Assembly: GCA_020086605.1 (NCBI GenBank)
Contig: JACBWW010000069.1
Span: 967,806-1,031,805, forward strand
Length of the DNA stretch: 64,000 nucleotides
Origin: Lanius collurio
Lineage: Eukaryota; Chordata; Aves; Passeriformes; Laniidae
Direction of reading: 5' to 3'
The notes beneath the pieces are model-generated. The model made no database searches. It worked only from the letters and a program-made list of their open reading frames with translations, and was not told the DNA's origin. Made by a program: the position numbers and the translations under genes. Below, piece after piece: positions 12,027 to 22,538 of the stretch (the first letter of the stretch is position 1; each line of letters opens with the position of its first letter).

Positions 12027-12054
12027 AAAAAAAAAAAAAAAAAAAAGAAGAAAA
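12027..12054. repeat. Poly-A tract
   Basis: Twenty A residues followed by GAAGAAAA. There is no recognisable retroposon body to the left. Confidence 0.92.
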
Positions 12055-13694
12055 GGTGCTGATTTTTTAACATTAAGAAAGAAGAAAAAAAAAATCAGAA
12101 ACTTACATTTTTAGGGAAAAATTCATAATAATTATATTCCCACTGTTTGCCAGCCTTTGCCCTATTTTACATCCTATGAAGAGCTATGTTGAAATGATAT
12201 CACAGACTCTCAAGACCAGGGAAATTTCTTAAAGGACTAAAGGTATATTTCAGAAACATGGGTATATGTACTTTTGTCTTCCTGTTTTAGGAGATGCTGT
12301 CACCGTCTCACAGTCTCTGGGGCCAGCACTGCTGTGATGGGAACAGCCAAAGGCAGGAAATGGAAATTAAACTTTTTAACTGACATTTTTAATTTTTCTC
12401 AGTTTCACCTGGAGAGGTGAGAAAGTGGTTTTCACCAGAGACACCCTTCCTGGGTAGAGCTACTGGAACAAGTTTGGCTAAATTTTAGGAGAAGCCTACT
12501 CTTGGACTGCCCTGTGCTGCCAGATGTGGATTCCAAATAATCTCTCTGCTGAGAGGCAGCTGTGCTGCCATCCTCGAGGAGTCCTGGCCTGTGCCACCAC
12601 CATGTCTGGACATTTGATGGGTCAAATGGGTGTCTTTGTGCACAAAAGATCCACCAGACTTTCCTGAGGCAATCTGGCTTCATCCGAAGACCAGCTGGGA
12701 GCCAGTCTTGCCGCTCATTAGAGAGCGGCAGTTTTATTTGTCTTTTTAGTATATTTGGCACTTGAAGGCTGAATTCTCTTTCTTTTACCATCCAGCCACT
12801 GCTTGAGGGTGTCTTCTGTGCCACTGTCCCCCCTTTTTCATATGGCATTGGGAGCTGGTGATTTATTTTTGCTTAAACAGGAGAAATTTCAAGGACTTTT
12901 GTGGTACCTCTGTTTTAGGAAAAAGGGTCCAAGGAGGTGGTGTGGGACCTCAATGAGTACAGCAGGACAAGGGTGAGGGATGCCCCACCCATGGTGTGGA
13001 CACTCTGATGCCGAGGTCAGCCTGTGAAGTCTTTTGGGTGTTTATGGCTCCTGTCTGGGACTTACAGAGAGCTTTGAATCACCATTTGGCACGAGGCAAA
13101 GCCAGTGGATGAAGGTGAGTTTTTCTCTAGTCAGAATTCCCATTGAAATGGGGGACAAAATCCCCAGAGAAGAAGAGGGCACAGACCCCCTAATCTTAGC
13201 CACATGGGGATGTCACACTGCTGGTGGCTGTCAGATAAAGCTGTGGGGCAGGACAGGAAAAGCAGGTAAAGGGAGGTTGTTTCTTTTCCTTGTGAATTAG
13301 AACCATATTATTTAACAGCATGGAGCAGCTTTGATCAAAGGCACGTAAAAATGCAGGTAAATTCAACTTGCCTTGCTTGCTGGCATCCTGGTATGGCATC
13401 ATCCCATAGAGCTGTCGGTATTTAAGTGGGACACAGGAGCCACAAGTGTGGGATCCCTTCTGAATCAGCACTGCCACCTCAGCCAGTGGGTAGTTCAGGT
13501 CTGAAACAGCCATATAGTTAGAGAATGAATAATTACCATGATAACCTGATAGTAATTACCTGACTGTGCTGGTGCACCCCCCATCTTTTCCAGCAGTGAT
13601 GGCACAAACCACCTGCCCAGGAGAACTAACACCAGTGGTCTCCTCCCAGTTTTCCAGCAGTGACTCCATTTCCTTTCCAGGTCTCCCATCCTAC

Positions 13695-14340
13695 TTCAGG
13701 TTGCAGCCAGGTGAGAGCGGCTGAAGGCCCCTGAGTCCCCGAGCCCCAGCTGGGAGTGACCCTTGGCAGTCCCTGGGCAGGGGACAGGTTGTGCGCTGAG
13801 ATGGCCCTACAGGGACAGAGAGCATGGAAGGCAAGGACTGGGCAGCAATGCCACGGATAAGCAGCGTGGAAACTGGAGCTCAGAGCCTTCAAATTTCCCT
13901 GCATAGCCGACGTCCCCTCCCTCTTTGCTGTGGAGGAGCTTTGCCGTCCTGGCTTGGGATGGCCGGACACAGTTGGGATGGCCGGACACACGCACGCCTT
14001 GGTGATCTCCACAAACACAGCCGGCCGGGCCATTACATCAGCCCTGGGTGGGGTGGTCCGGCCGGAACGGCCTCCAGACAGCGCAGGATGTGACCCTCTC
14101 CGCCAGTCCGGGCTCTGCATCCCGGGATCGCACACAGACAGCTCCCGGCCTCCGATCCCGCTCCCTCCCTCCCTCCCTTTCGTCTTTTAACCTCTTGTTT
14201 CTAAAGTGGTTTCTAAAATAAGCCCAAGTCTCGGCAGCTGTGAAAGGCGTTTGCTGTCAGAATTGGCCCCTGTGCAGACGGACTGGATACTGCAGGCGCT
14301 TGTTTTGCATTTTAAGCCTAAACATTCCCCCCGCCCCTGC
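13695..14340. promoter_or_regulatory. CpG-rich patch, candidate CpG island with 19-bp duplication
   Basis: CpG is frequent from about 13700 and densest at 13950-14160, with 'cggccgggcc', 'ggtccggccggaacggcc' and a CT-rich run ending 'ccctttcgtc'. A 17-base identical word (ttgggatggccggacac) occurs at 13954 and 13973, a two-copy 19-bp tandem duplication. CpG falls away after 14340. Both strands have long frames (169 codons on minus at 13626-14135), but these are typical of stop-poor GC-rich DNA and encode nothing I recognise. It is the best promoter-like patch in the window; its transcript, if any, is unknown. Confidence 0.45.
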
Positions 14341-17300
14341 TTTTTGCAGTTCAACTCTTAGTTTTTAATAGTCCTTGTCATGACTGAAAGTGCCAGACTC
14401 CAGCTGTTCTTCCCAAACCTCTGGGAGAGGCCTGGTTACATCTAGTTTTCATAAATCTTGAATCCAGTTCTAGCAAGTCTTTAAGCCTGACCACTACGCT
14501 GCCTGGGCAGTCCGTGATTGAAAACAGGAGCAGAGGAAGAAAAGAGGAAAGTGGAGAAATAGAGAAAAGACTTCACACTTGTAGACTGTTTCAGAAAAAG
14601 CCACCAAGAGGCACAGCATGTAAGTCACACTGAGATGAGATTCAGGGTGTTCTCTACAGCCACCTTATAAACAACTTGTGGCGTCACAGAAAAGGATGGT
14701 GGGGACAGATTGCCTGCAAAAACAAAGGTGAGATTCACCTGGCTCTCGCAGAAAAGGGCTGGGAAAATGTTCTTGTGTCAGGAGCTTTGAGAACCTGCTT
14801 GAATAAGATGCAGAGATCCTAAATCTCTCTCAAGGATCTTCATCTGGGACAAACTGGTCTGGGATCTGCACGTCTGATTTATATCTGTTGTGGATTTGGC
14901 CTTCACGGTTGAAAAAGAGCAAAAGGCAAGAAAGGGAATGCAGGAGTACACTCTCATTTAGGAAACAAGGTACCCGTTAGGGTAAGTACATCTTCCCCAG
15001 TGCTTGGTGAGCAGTGAGAGGGTTTAATTACAGAGCATCGGCATCTCTGAGCTGGGCCATTCCTTGAGCTGTGAAACGCTGGAGGTCCTGTGGGATCCAG
15101 GCACTCACCATGCTCAGTGATGGGTTGGATTCACCAGCACTCGTGGGGACCTGCAAAAAGATCCTCTTGAGTTTGAAGAAGAAGCTTGTTAGTTCTGTGG
15201 ATGGGATTATGTTTTAAATCCCTTCCTGGTTCTATGGGAAGCTGTTCCAGGCCTCTGCAGTCTTTGCTACAGACATGTCAAGAGGCAAGGGACAATACAG
15301 GTGTTGCTATGTGTCCTTCACTCCCTGTGGCATGAAAGAGGAAAAAAGGAACCCTACATTTCTTGGGAGTAAGATGGAAAATAGCCAATGACTACTTAGC
15401 ACATAAAATATCCAGGACAGGCCTACACTGGCTTTCATACAGTGGGAAGGACTGAAACCTTGGCCAGATTCATTATCATCCATGGAAACCTGTGCTGTTT
15501 GCATCCACGTGTGAGGCTTCGGGAACCATCACAGGAGAATCCCGAGAGAAGAAAGGTACAATAAACTGAACATACACGGCCTTCAACCTTCTCTTAGTTA
15601 CCAGACAGAGATCCCTTCCAGCAAGGAACAGAGAGATCAGGCAGTAGCATTGAAACAGGCACGTGTTTGGATCATGGAAAACCAGTAACTCGGGGGAAAT
15701 GTGGAAGTCAAGTGTCCTGTGATGGATGGATGGGCAATGGCTTTTTAAGTACCTGCATTTCAAAGCAGCATAAATACCAGATCCTGCGAGTGCAGCTTAA
15801 CCTTACCTGACTCCAGGGACACCTTTCCACTGCCTCCAGTGACTGTTGGATGGGGCCTGTCAGAGGCACAAGTTTCCAGGGAGAAGCTGTGCACTTAAGC
15901 AGCTACATATTTAAATACTCTAGCTGAGCCTCCTTCCTGGATTTCCCAACATCTGTGCTTCCTCGCCTTGGAAGCCATCCCCCTCTTGGATCTGGACACT
16001 CGGAGTGTGCGGAAATGAGCAGGAGCAGCTAAGGACAGCATTTGGGCAGTGGAGCAGAGCTCTTTGCAGTGATGCAGGAGAGCACCTGCGGGTGCTGAGC
16101 GAGAGCTGCAGCCGAAATTCCATTACCGCTGTCTCTGCGTTAATTGGGGCATCCCTCCACGTGGCAGGAGGGATGTTGGGAGCCCACAGGATGAGGCAGA
16201 ATGCTCTTCTTCTTTTGTCCCTTCTGTCTGCAGCCTCTGCCAGAGCTGCCTTGCCCCCTGTGGAAGAGCCAGGCTCGTGCCAAAAATGGTTTTGCTGCGT
16301 GGCTCATTTCTTGCCACAGACACGTTTCCAGTGCTGTTATAAAGCTTATCTCCTCCTGTTATTTCCCAATATCAAATCACAGTAAGAAAACAGATTTCCC
16401 TTCGCTGAACACAGGTAGTGTTACGCTGGGGAGTGTTAATGGCTTAAGCAAAGATTTTTCCACCTACAGGCGAGTGACTGATAGTTTATCCATCTGCTGC
16501 ATAAAACCAATGCCTAAATCCCAGCTTTAATGGGTCATATCACCTGTGGTTTCAAAATAACTCTAGATTTTCCCCAGAAGGAAGATGCAAAATAATGAAA
16601 TTAGTACTTGGAAGTGAAAGGGATTTTTTTCAGTTCAACAAACAACCAGGAGCCCATCACTTTTTCAAGTTAAATTGTCTTGAGTGATTTTGTCGTAGGT
16701 CAGAGGGAGGTCAGACAAGTTAAGCTTGGTCTTTTTCCTGCGTTGTCGTCTCTCAGCAGGAGGAGGAAGTTCACCTCAGCAGGTGTCATAAACACCAATT
16801 TCCCAAAATTTCATAATCATTTAGATCTAATTACAAGACACACATGGTTTTTGACTTTCACCCGGAAGACTTCAGGGAGTGTCCACCACTAAACCAAATA
16901 AGAAGGAATTTGCAGTGATTTTGCTGCATTTGATGGGTTTGCATTTTTAATCCAGAAAATTCAGTTTGATTCCAGAAACTCATTTTAACAGGCTGTGTTG
17001 CTCCAGGTCAGTTCACTTACTCCAGCATCACAGAGACGGGGAAGGAAATTATTTTTGCACTTTGTTTCAGTGTGTCCATCAGGAAAAAACACACCAATAA
17101 ACTGAGCTGGGGACAGTGGACACTTGTGCTGCTGTCTCAATCTCTGCCTCCTACAACAGAAATTCCCCTGCTCAATAGCAATTTGGTCCAAAGCAAAATG
17201 GTGCCAACTCTGAGTTCTCAGTTCATTTAAAGAAGGCAAAGGGTGTCATGAAGCCAAGAATTCTGTATTCCCTGGAGGTCACCAGAAGTGCCATGAGTGA

Positions 17301-18365
17301 TAGAAGCATTTTAAGCAACAGGTATCTCATGGTAGACTCCTCCTGACATTGCCAGAGCTGTTTATGGCCTTCAGGGGTGACTAAGATTGGGTCACTTACT
17401 TAAAAATCCCATTTTAGATATTGGCTGGCAGTGTTTGTTTCTCAGCACTCCACATTCCAGAGCTGCAGCTCTGTGCTGGTGCCATCTGTCCTGAAGACCA
17501 TGCAGGCGTTTGTCCTGATGGACCTCCATGGTCCCCCTCTGTTCTTCAGCCTGAGGGGAAAATTCACTGCCTGCAACCCTCAGGTGGGTGCTGGTGTGTA
17601 AGTAAAGAGCAATTTACCTTAATGGAGGGGCAGAGGACAGGGACACCTGATTTACTTCATCTCTGGCTGCCCCTTCAGAGGGAGCTAAGCCAGCACAGAG
17701 AGGGGACATTGCTAATACAGACACCACAGTTATCCTTATCTCAGCTTTCTGTCCTTGCTGATCATTAAATTATCCCACAGCCCATCACAGACCGGCCTGC
17801 GACATCCACAGCTCTATTAATAAACCTTCTGCAGCAGTAAATCCCCAGGCCTGACTGCAGACTGTCAGTACCTCCTCTGATTTATTCCCCATTTACCCAC
17901 CATTTGCTTCAGGGATAAAATGGAGCAGCCACCAGCTCTGCTCCCTCAGTGACCCCTCAGTGATGGCAGTGACAGCCTTGGAGAGAAGATGCTGAGGTTC
18001 CCCATGGTTTGTGACCATCTGAAAAAAAAAAAAAAAAAAAGAAAATTTAAACTCCTCATGTGGAGATGCCCAAATCCAGAATATGCTTCTCATCCAGCAT
18101 CTGTGGGCCCAGAACCACATGGCAGCCTAGAATGGTGGAAGCAGCTTATTCCTGATCCTTTTGGAAGTTCACGAATCATCTTTGCCACAAACATGGGCAA
18201 CACCACCATGAATTTGGGAAGGCTACTGCAAACATGTCCAGCACTTCCATGAGGACATTCAACAATGCCACAGGCATGACGTCCATGAGCAGAGAGGCCA
18301 GGACAATTCTCAGCCCTGGGCATGTGCAGCTGGCCCTCCCAGGAAATGCAGGGAGGTTGCAGAGG
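14341..18365. other. Gene-free DNA, with AT-rich blocks
   Basis: No recognisable gene. Around 16530-16980 the sequence is AT-rich and repeat-free ('aattagtacttgg', 'ttagatctaattac'), which is compatible with regulatory DNA but unproven. The A tract at 18022 lies near the right end. Open frames stay under about 130 codons and have no motifs. Confidence 0.55.
18022..18045. repeat. Poly-A tract
   Basis: Nineteen A residues, one G, then four more A. It lies about 320 bases upstream of the long CR1 copy and is not part of it. Confidence 0.92.
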
Positions 18366-18991
18366 AGCAGCTAAATATCAGCCCAGTGTGTGCCCAAGTG
18401 GGCAAGAAGGCCAATGGCACCTGGCCTGGATCAGGAATAGTGTGGCCACAGGACCAGGGAAGTGATTGTCCTTCTGTACTGGGCACTGGTGATGCCACTG
18501 GGTGATGTGTCCAGTTCTGGGCCCCTCAATGCAAGAGAGACACTGAGGGGCTAGGGCAGGTCCAGGGCAGGGAATGGAGCTGGGGAAGGGTCTGGAGCCC
18601 CAGGAGTGGCTGAGGGAGCTGGGAAAGGGGCTCAGCCTGGAGCAAAGGAGGCTCAGGGGGGACCTTGTGGCTCTGCACAACTCCCTGACAGGAGGGGGCT
18701 CAGGGGGGGTCGGGCTCTGCTCCCAGGGAACAGGGACAGGACAAGGGGAAACGGCTTCAGGTTGTCCCAGGGGAGGTTCAGGTTGGATGTCAGGAAGAGT
18801 TTCTTGTGGTTAAACACTGGAAGGAGCTGCCCAGGGCAGTGGTGGAGCGTCCGTCCCTGGAGGTGTCCAAGGAAGGCCTGGATGTTGCACTCAGTGCTCT
18901 GGGCTGGGTGGTGAGGTTGGGATTGGGCACAGATTGGACTTGATAATCCTGGAGGTCTTTTCCTGCCACAGTGCTTCTGGTATTTTGGGAT
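18366..18991 (+). mobile_element. CR1 LINE, longest copy in the window, with decayed ORF2 end
   Basis: About 625 bases in sense orientation, covering the C-terminal end of the CR1 reverse-transcriptase polyprotein and the 3' end. Landmarks are 'gggcaagaaggccaatggca', 'caggaatagtgtggcca', 'gttctgggcccctca', 'gggaggttcaggttgga', 'ggaaggagctgcccaggg', and the end 'ttggacttgataatcctgga'. Two peptide traces match the CR1 ORF2 end: SLEQRRLRGDL at 18634-18666 and DRTRGNGF with GRFRLDVRKSF at 18732-18803. They sit in different frames, so a frameshift separates them and the copy is dead. The 3' terminal repeat is degenerate ('gcttctggtattttggga'). It belongs to a different CR1 subfamily from those at 42757 and 44591. 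Confidence 0.95.
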
Positions 18992-19217
18992 TAAAGGGAC
19001 TGTGCAAAGTCAAAGGGAATTTAAGGAGGGAAGGTCCTGGCCAGGAGGTGACTTTATCCCAAAGCACCAGACGTGCATCCCAGGGCTCTGGGGCTTCCCA
19101 AAGGAAACTGGATGAGCAGGAGGTTGCTGACCTGTGCTCTGGGGTCCTGACCATGGCAAGGCAGAATGGCCCCACTTTCTGCTGTTCACAACTGACTTAT
19201 CACTCTGGGGAGAAGCT

Positions 19218-19445
19218 CAATTGCCTGTCTTGGCCTGGACATTACTTAAACTAATTTTCTGGATTCCAGAGGGATTGTGGTTGGCCTGTATCAGCCCTAA
19301 ACACACTTTGATTCATTTTATTTCCTGGACTCCTAAAGAGATCCTATTTTTTGGCCTGTTTTGGCCCCAAGCCCTGTTTGATTCACTTATTTCCTAGACT
19401 CCCAAGGGAGTGTGGTTGGCCTTCTTTGGCCCTGTCTTGCTGTCA
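19218..19445. repeat. Degenerate tandem repeat, unit about 70 bp, 3 to 4 copies
   Basis: Two adjacent units of 70 bases lie at 19241-19310 and 19311-19380, and a third, slightly shortened, at 19381-19445. Each has the same order of words: a start like 'attcatttta' or 'attcacttat', then 'tttcctggactcc' or 'tttcctagactcc', a purine-rich 'gag' stretch, 'ttggcctgtt' or 'ttggccttct', and a 'tggcccc' or 'tggccct' close. A partial copy of the tail ('ttgcctgtcttggcctgg') sits at 19221-19238. The units have diverged considerably, so the array is old or was made by unequal duplication of a short segment. I do not recognise the unit as a named satellite. Confidence 0.8.
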
Positions 19446-20198
19446 CTTTTCTGTGCTGGTATGCAATGCATCTGCACGCTTTAGATTCCTCCACTGCTTG
19501 TGCTTTCACTGTAGGCCAAGGCTGGATGTCTTTTGCAATATTTCGGGAAATGTAAACACAACTTGGTCTGTCTCCATGCATTCACCTTGCTGAGATTTTC
19601 CTGCAGCCTTTCACTGCCTCATTATAAACTATTGTTGCATGAGCTATGCACTCTGACCTCAGTATGGCCAGCCCCTTGCTGGGGAGGGGATGCTCCCTGT
19701 GGGATTTGCAGCAGGGAGCACTCCAGGAGAGGAAGGGAAGGACCCAAAGAGGTGGGGAAGATGGGGAAGAGCTACCACCTACCTGGACACCTATTAAAGG
19801 TGATTTCCTGTCTGTGTAGCTTTGTCACTGAGCCTGCCAGCTGCTTTCCCACCACAAGGAAATCACAGCTGTGAGGAGATGTCCCTGGTCATGCCAGTCC
19901 AGGTACCACGGGTGACACACTGGGCAAGCCAAGGTATGGGACTGGCTTTGTCATCATCTCATGGGTGACTTATCCCTCCAGGGCCGTGAACTAAGGAGCT
20001 GCCACAGCTGGTGGCACAGAGCATAAAGCATAATCCTCACCCCTGCTCTGGCACCACTGACTGCCCTGTGTTACCTTGTACAGTCCCTGTACTAACCCCT
20101 CCTCTCCACACAGTTACAACTGAGCAGGAAGCTGAGAAGGTGATGGCCTCCACTCCACAGAGAAGATGTGCAAGGAAAAAGTTCTTTATACTCAATTT

Positions 20199-20228
20199 AA
20201 AAAAAAAAAAAAAAGAAAGTTTTTTTTT
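20199..20228. repeat. A16 followed by T9, short A/T foldback
   Basis: Sixteen A residues, then GAAAG, then nine T residues. The A and T runs can pair around the five-base spacer. Confidence 0.85.
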
Positions 20229-22440
20229 CTGATGATGTCACTTACCTCTACAGCAACAAGTTCAGTGGTGACTCCCAGTCCCAGACCAGTATGACAGTGG
20301 GAGTAGTGGCAGAACAAGCTGAAGAGGTGATGGAAATTGCTAATCTCCCACCTCTCCTTGAACACCTCTTGGACTTTTCCAGCCACCTCCTCATCTGCAT
20401 CTGCTCACACTGAACTCAGCCTGTGCCAATGTCCCTTGTCCTGGCAGAACACGCTGCCAGCACACAGAATGTAGCACTGGCAGAACAAACAGCTTCCCAG
20501 TTAGAAGCCCAGCTCTGCTTTGGAGAGCCTGTGACAGTGTCCAGTGCTGACATCTGCAACTCTACAATAGCATTTTGCTCTTTGCTCCTGAAATTTCAAA
20601 GGAATTTGTCAGAATTTTGAAAGGTTTGTTCCCCATTAAAGTCCTGAAGTGTAAAGCTGCCTGGGGCCGAGTTGCAGGCCAAGCACATGAGAATGAAGTC
20701 TTGCATTCAGTAACAATGTTGTCCCAGAACTACGACAACATACCTATTTTATTTCTTTTATAATTTACAAATATCACCACAGTGCAAACTCATTCCATAT
20801 CCCACCAGAACAGCATTGCTTTCCATATAGACTATCTGGAGATAAATGTTTCATCACGGAATTTATTGTTTACAGAGCTTATTCATTTACTGTGCAACTC
20901 CCTTTTATCAAGATCTCATTTCAGAGCCTAAGCAAGAAAGAAATCCAATAAATCCATGAGTCTGTTAATGCTGTGAGAGGAAAGCAGCTCTTTACTGAGT
21001 GAGCAAGTTTCATTGTCCAATTGTCCCAGGAAATTTAAAGCAGAATGTGTTTTTGACAGCTTCGTTAATGGCACTTTTTTTTCCCTCCCTTGCCAGAAAT
21101 TCAGGAATAATTGAGACATAGTGTTGAACTTCAAATGTTTCCCTGAGACTGGAATAGAGGACTTGATGAAGCATGTAATATGGCATAACCTCCCAATTAT
21201 TCACACGTTTAGATAACCATAATCACACAACGCCCATCACAGCCAGGAGGTTATTCCAGGCAGATATTGGCAGGGGCTAATGGACAGCATATTGCGAGGG
21301 CAAGGAGGCTTTGGAAGGAAACATTAATCAGAATTTGGTAGCAAAGTCATCAATCACAGCTTAACAAAGCTGTCACTCACTGCTGCAGTCCTGGGACTTC
21401 GATCAACTCAGAGTTCAACTCATCAGTCTCCAAGAGCAGAACTCAGCAAGGGAGAATGGCATTGCCTCAGTGTGACTGTCCCCAGGACAGCCAGCCCTTG
21501 GCAGTGTGGCTTCTCCAGGGAAGAAGCAAGAGAAATCATAGCCAGTATTTGTAATAATTGGGTTGTGTATTTTTCAGTCAAACAACGTTGCTTTCGATTA
21601 TCACTATTTGATGTTTTCTTGCTCTGGGTTTGAGAAATGCAACTGCATTCTGCTGTTGGAAATTATTCCAACCAGGAGCTTTTCTAACTGCTTGCTGAGA
21701 CACCCATGGCAAATTGTGACATGTGAGAAATGTACAGCAGGAGCCTAGCAAGCAGATGAGAGGTTGTGATTATTCCCATTTCCCAGGGACCATTAGATCT
21801 TGTCTGGGATGCAGTGTCTAGGTTTGTGTCCCCAGCACAAGTGAAATGCCAATAAACTGGACTAGTTTAGCAGATGGGCACCAAGATGGGCTGGATGGTC
21901 CTATAGGGAGGTGCAGAAGGATCAGATCTTGTTCAGCCTGGGAAGTTCATAAGGGAACAATCAGGAGTACGGAGAGTGAAAAACTGGAGGTGTTCTGGAT
22001 GTGACTGGAAAAGCCCTGAGGAAACTGATCTGTCTTCAGCTCTGATCCTGAGCTCCAAACCTGCCAAGTCCCTCCCAGCACAAGCAGTGTTGCAGTTCTG
22101 TGGCTGAAGGGAAAATGCTCTGCTCTCCACACTTTTGGGAGGCGGAACATGCGGCAAGTGTTCAAGTAACAGCATGGACGACTGAACTTTGGGATCAGGA
22201 CATGCAACACCTTTGCCTGAGAGCTGGCTGGGAGGTTGCACCATGTCTCATTCATGGGCTCCAGAGCATCTGGGAGAGCTGTTGCCTTTGTCCAGGTACC
22301 TTCCTCAGTTTTTTAGACAAGTCTCTCATCCCAGATTAAGGCCAGCCAGCACTAGTCCTGAGACTGCTCCTGGACAAGGGCAGTTCTCCTGAGAGAGGAT
22401 GTTTGCACTTCACCCTTTGCCACAAACATTTTGTGCAGAG

Positions 22441-22538
22441 TCACAGAATCACAGAATATTCTGAGTTCGAAGGGACCCACAAGGATCCCTGAGTCCAACT
22501 CTCAGCCCTGCACAGGATGCTCCAAGAGTCACCATGTG
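22441..22538 (-). mobile_element. CR1 LINE, 3' end only
   Basis: Antisense 3' terminus reading 'tcacagaatcacagaatatt', 'ctgagttcgaagggaccc', 'acaaggatccctgagtccaa', 'cagccctgcacaggatg' and 'ccaagagtcaccatgtg'. Only about 100 bases are present. It is the same group as the copies at 10941 and 62069. Confidence 0.92.

Larger units (their letters stand above)
10132..13694. other. Gene-free DNA, mostly featureless
   Basis: Starts AT-rich and becomes mixed. It includes the short CR1 piece at 10941 and the A tract at 12027. An 86-codon minus-strand frame at 10371-10631 starts in a T-rich tract and matches no family I recognise. Near 13529-13561 there are two AATTACC motifs in an AT-rich patch. Confidence 0.55.
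18992..22440. other. Gene-free DNA holding the 70-bp tandem repeat
   Basis: Apart from the tandem repeat at 19218 and the A/T tract at 20199, nothing is recognised. From about 20570 to 21350 the sequence is AT-rich, repeat-free and CpG-poor, which is a possible conserved block. No open frame exceeds about 115 codons. Confidence 0.55.

Noticed and set aside
13626..14135. 169-codon minus-strand frame in the CpG-rich patch
   Set aside because: GC-rich DNA is poor in stop codons, and the peptide shows no recognisable domain.
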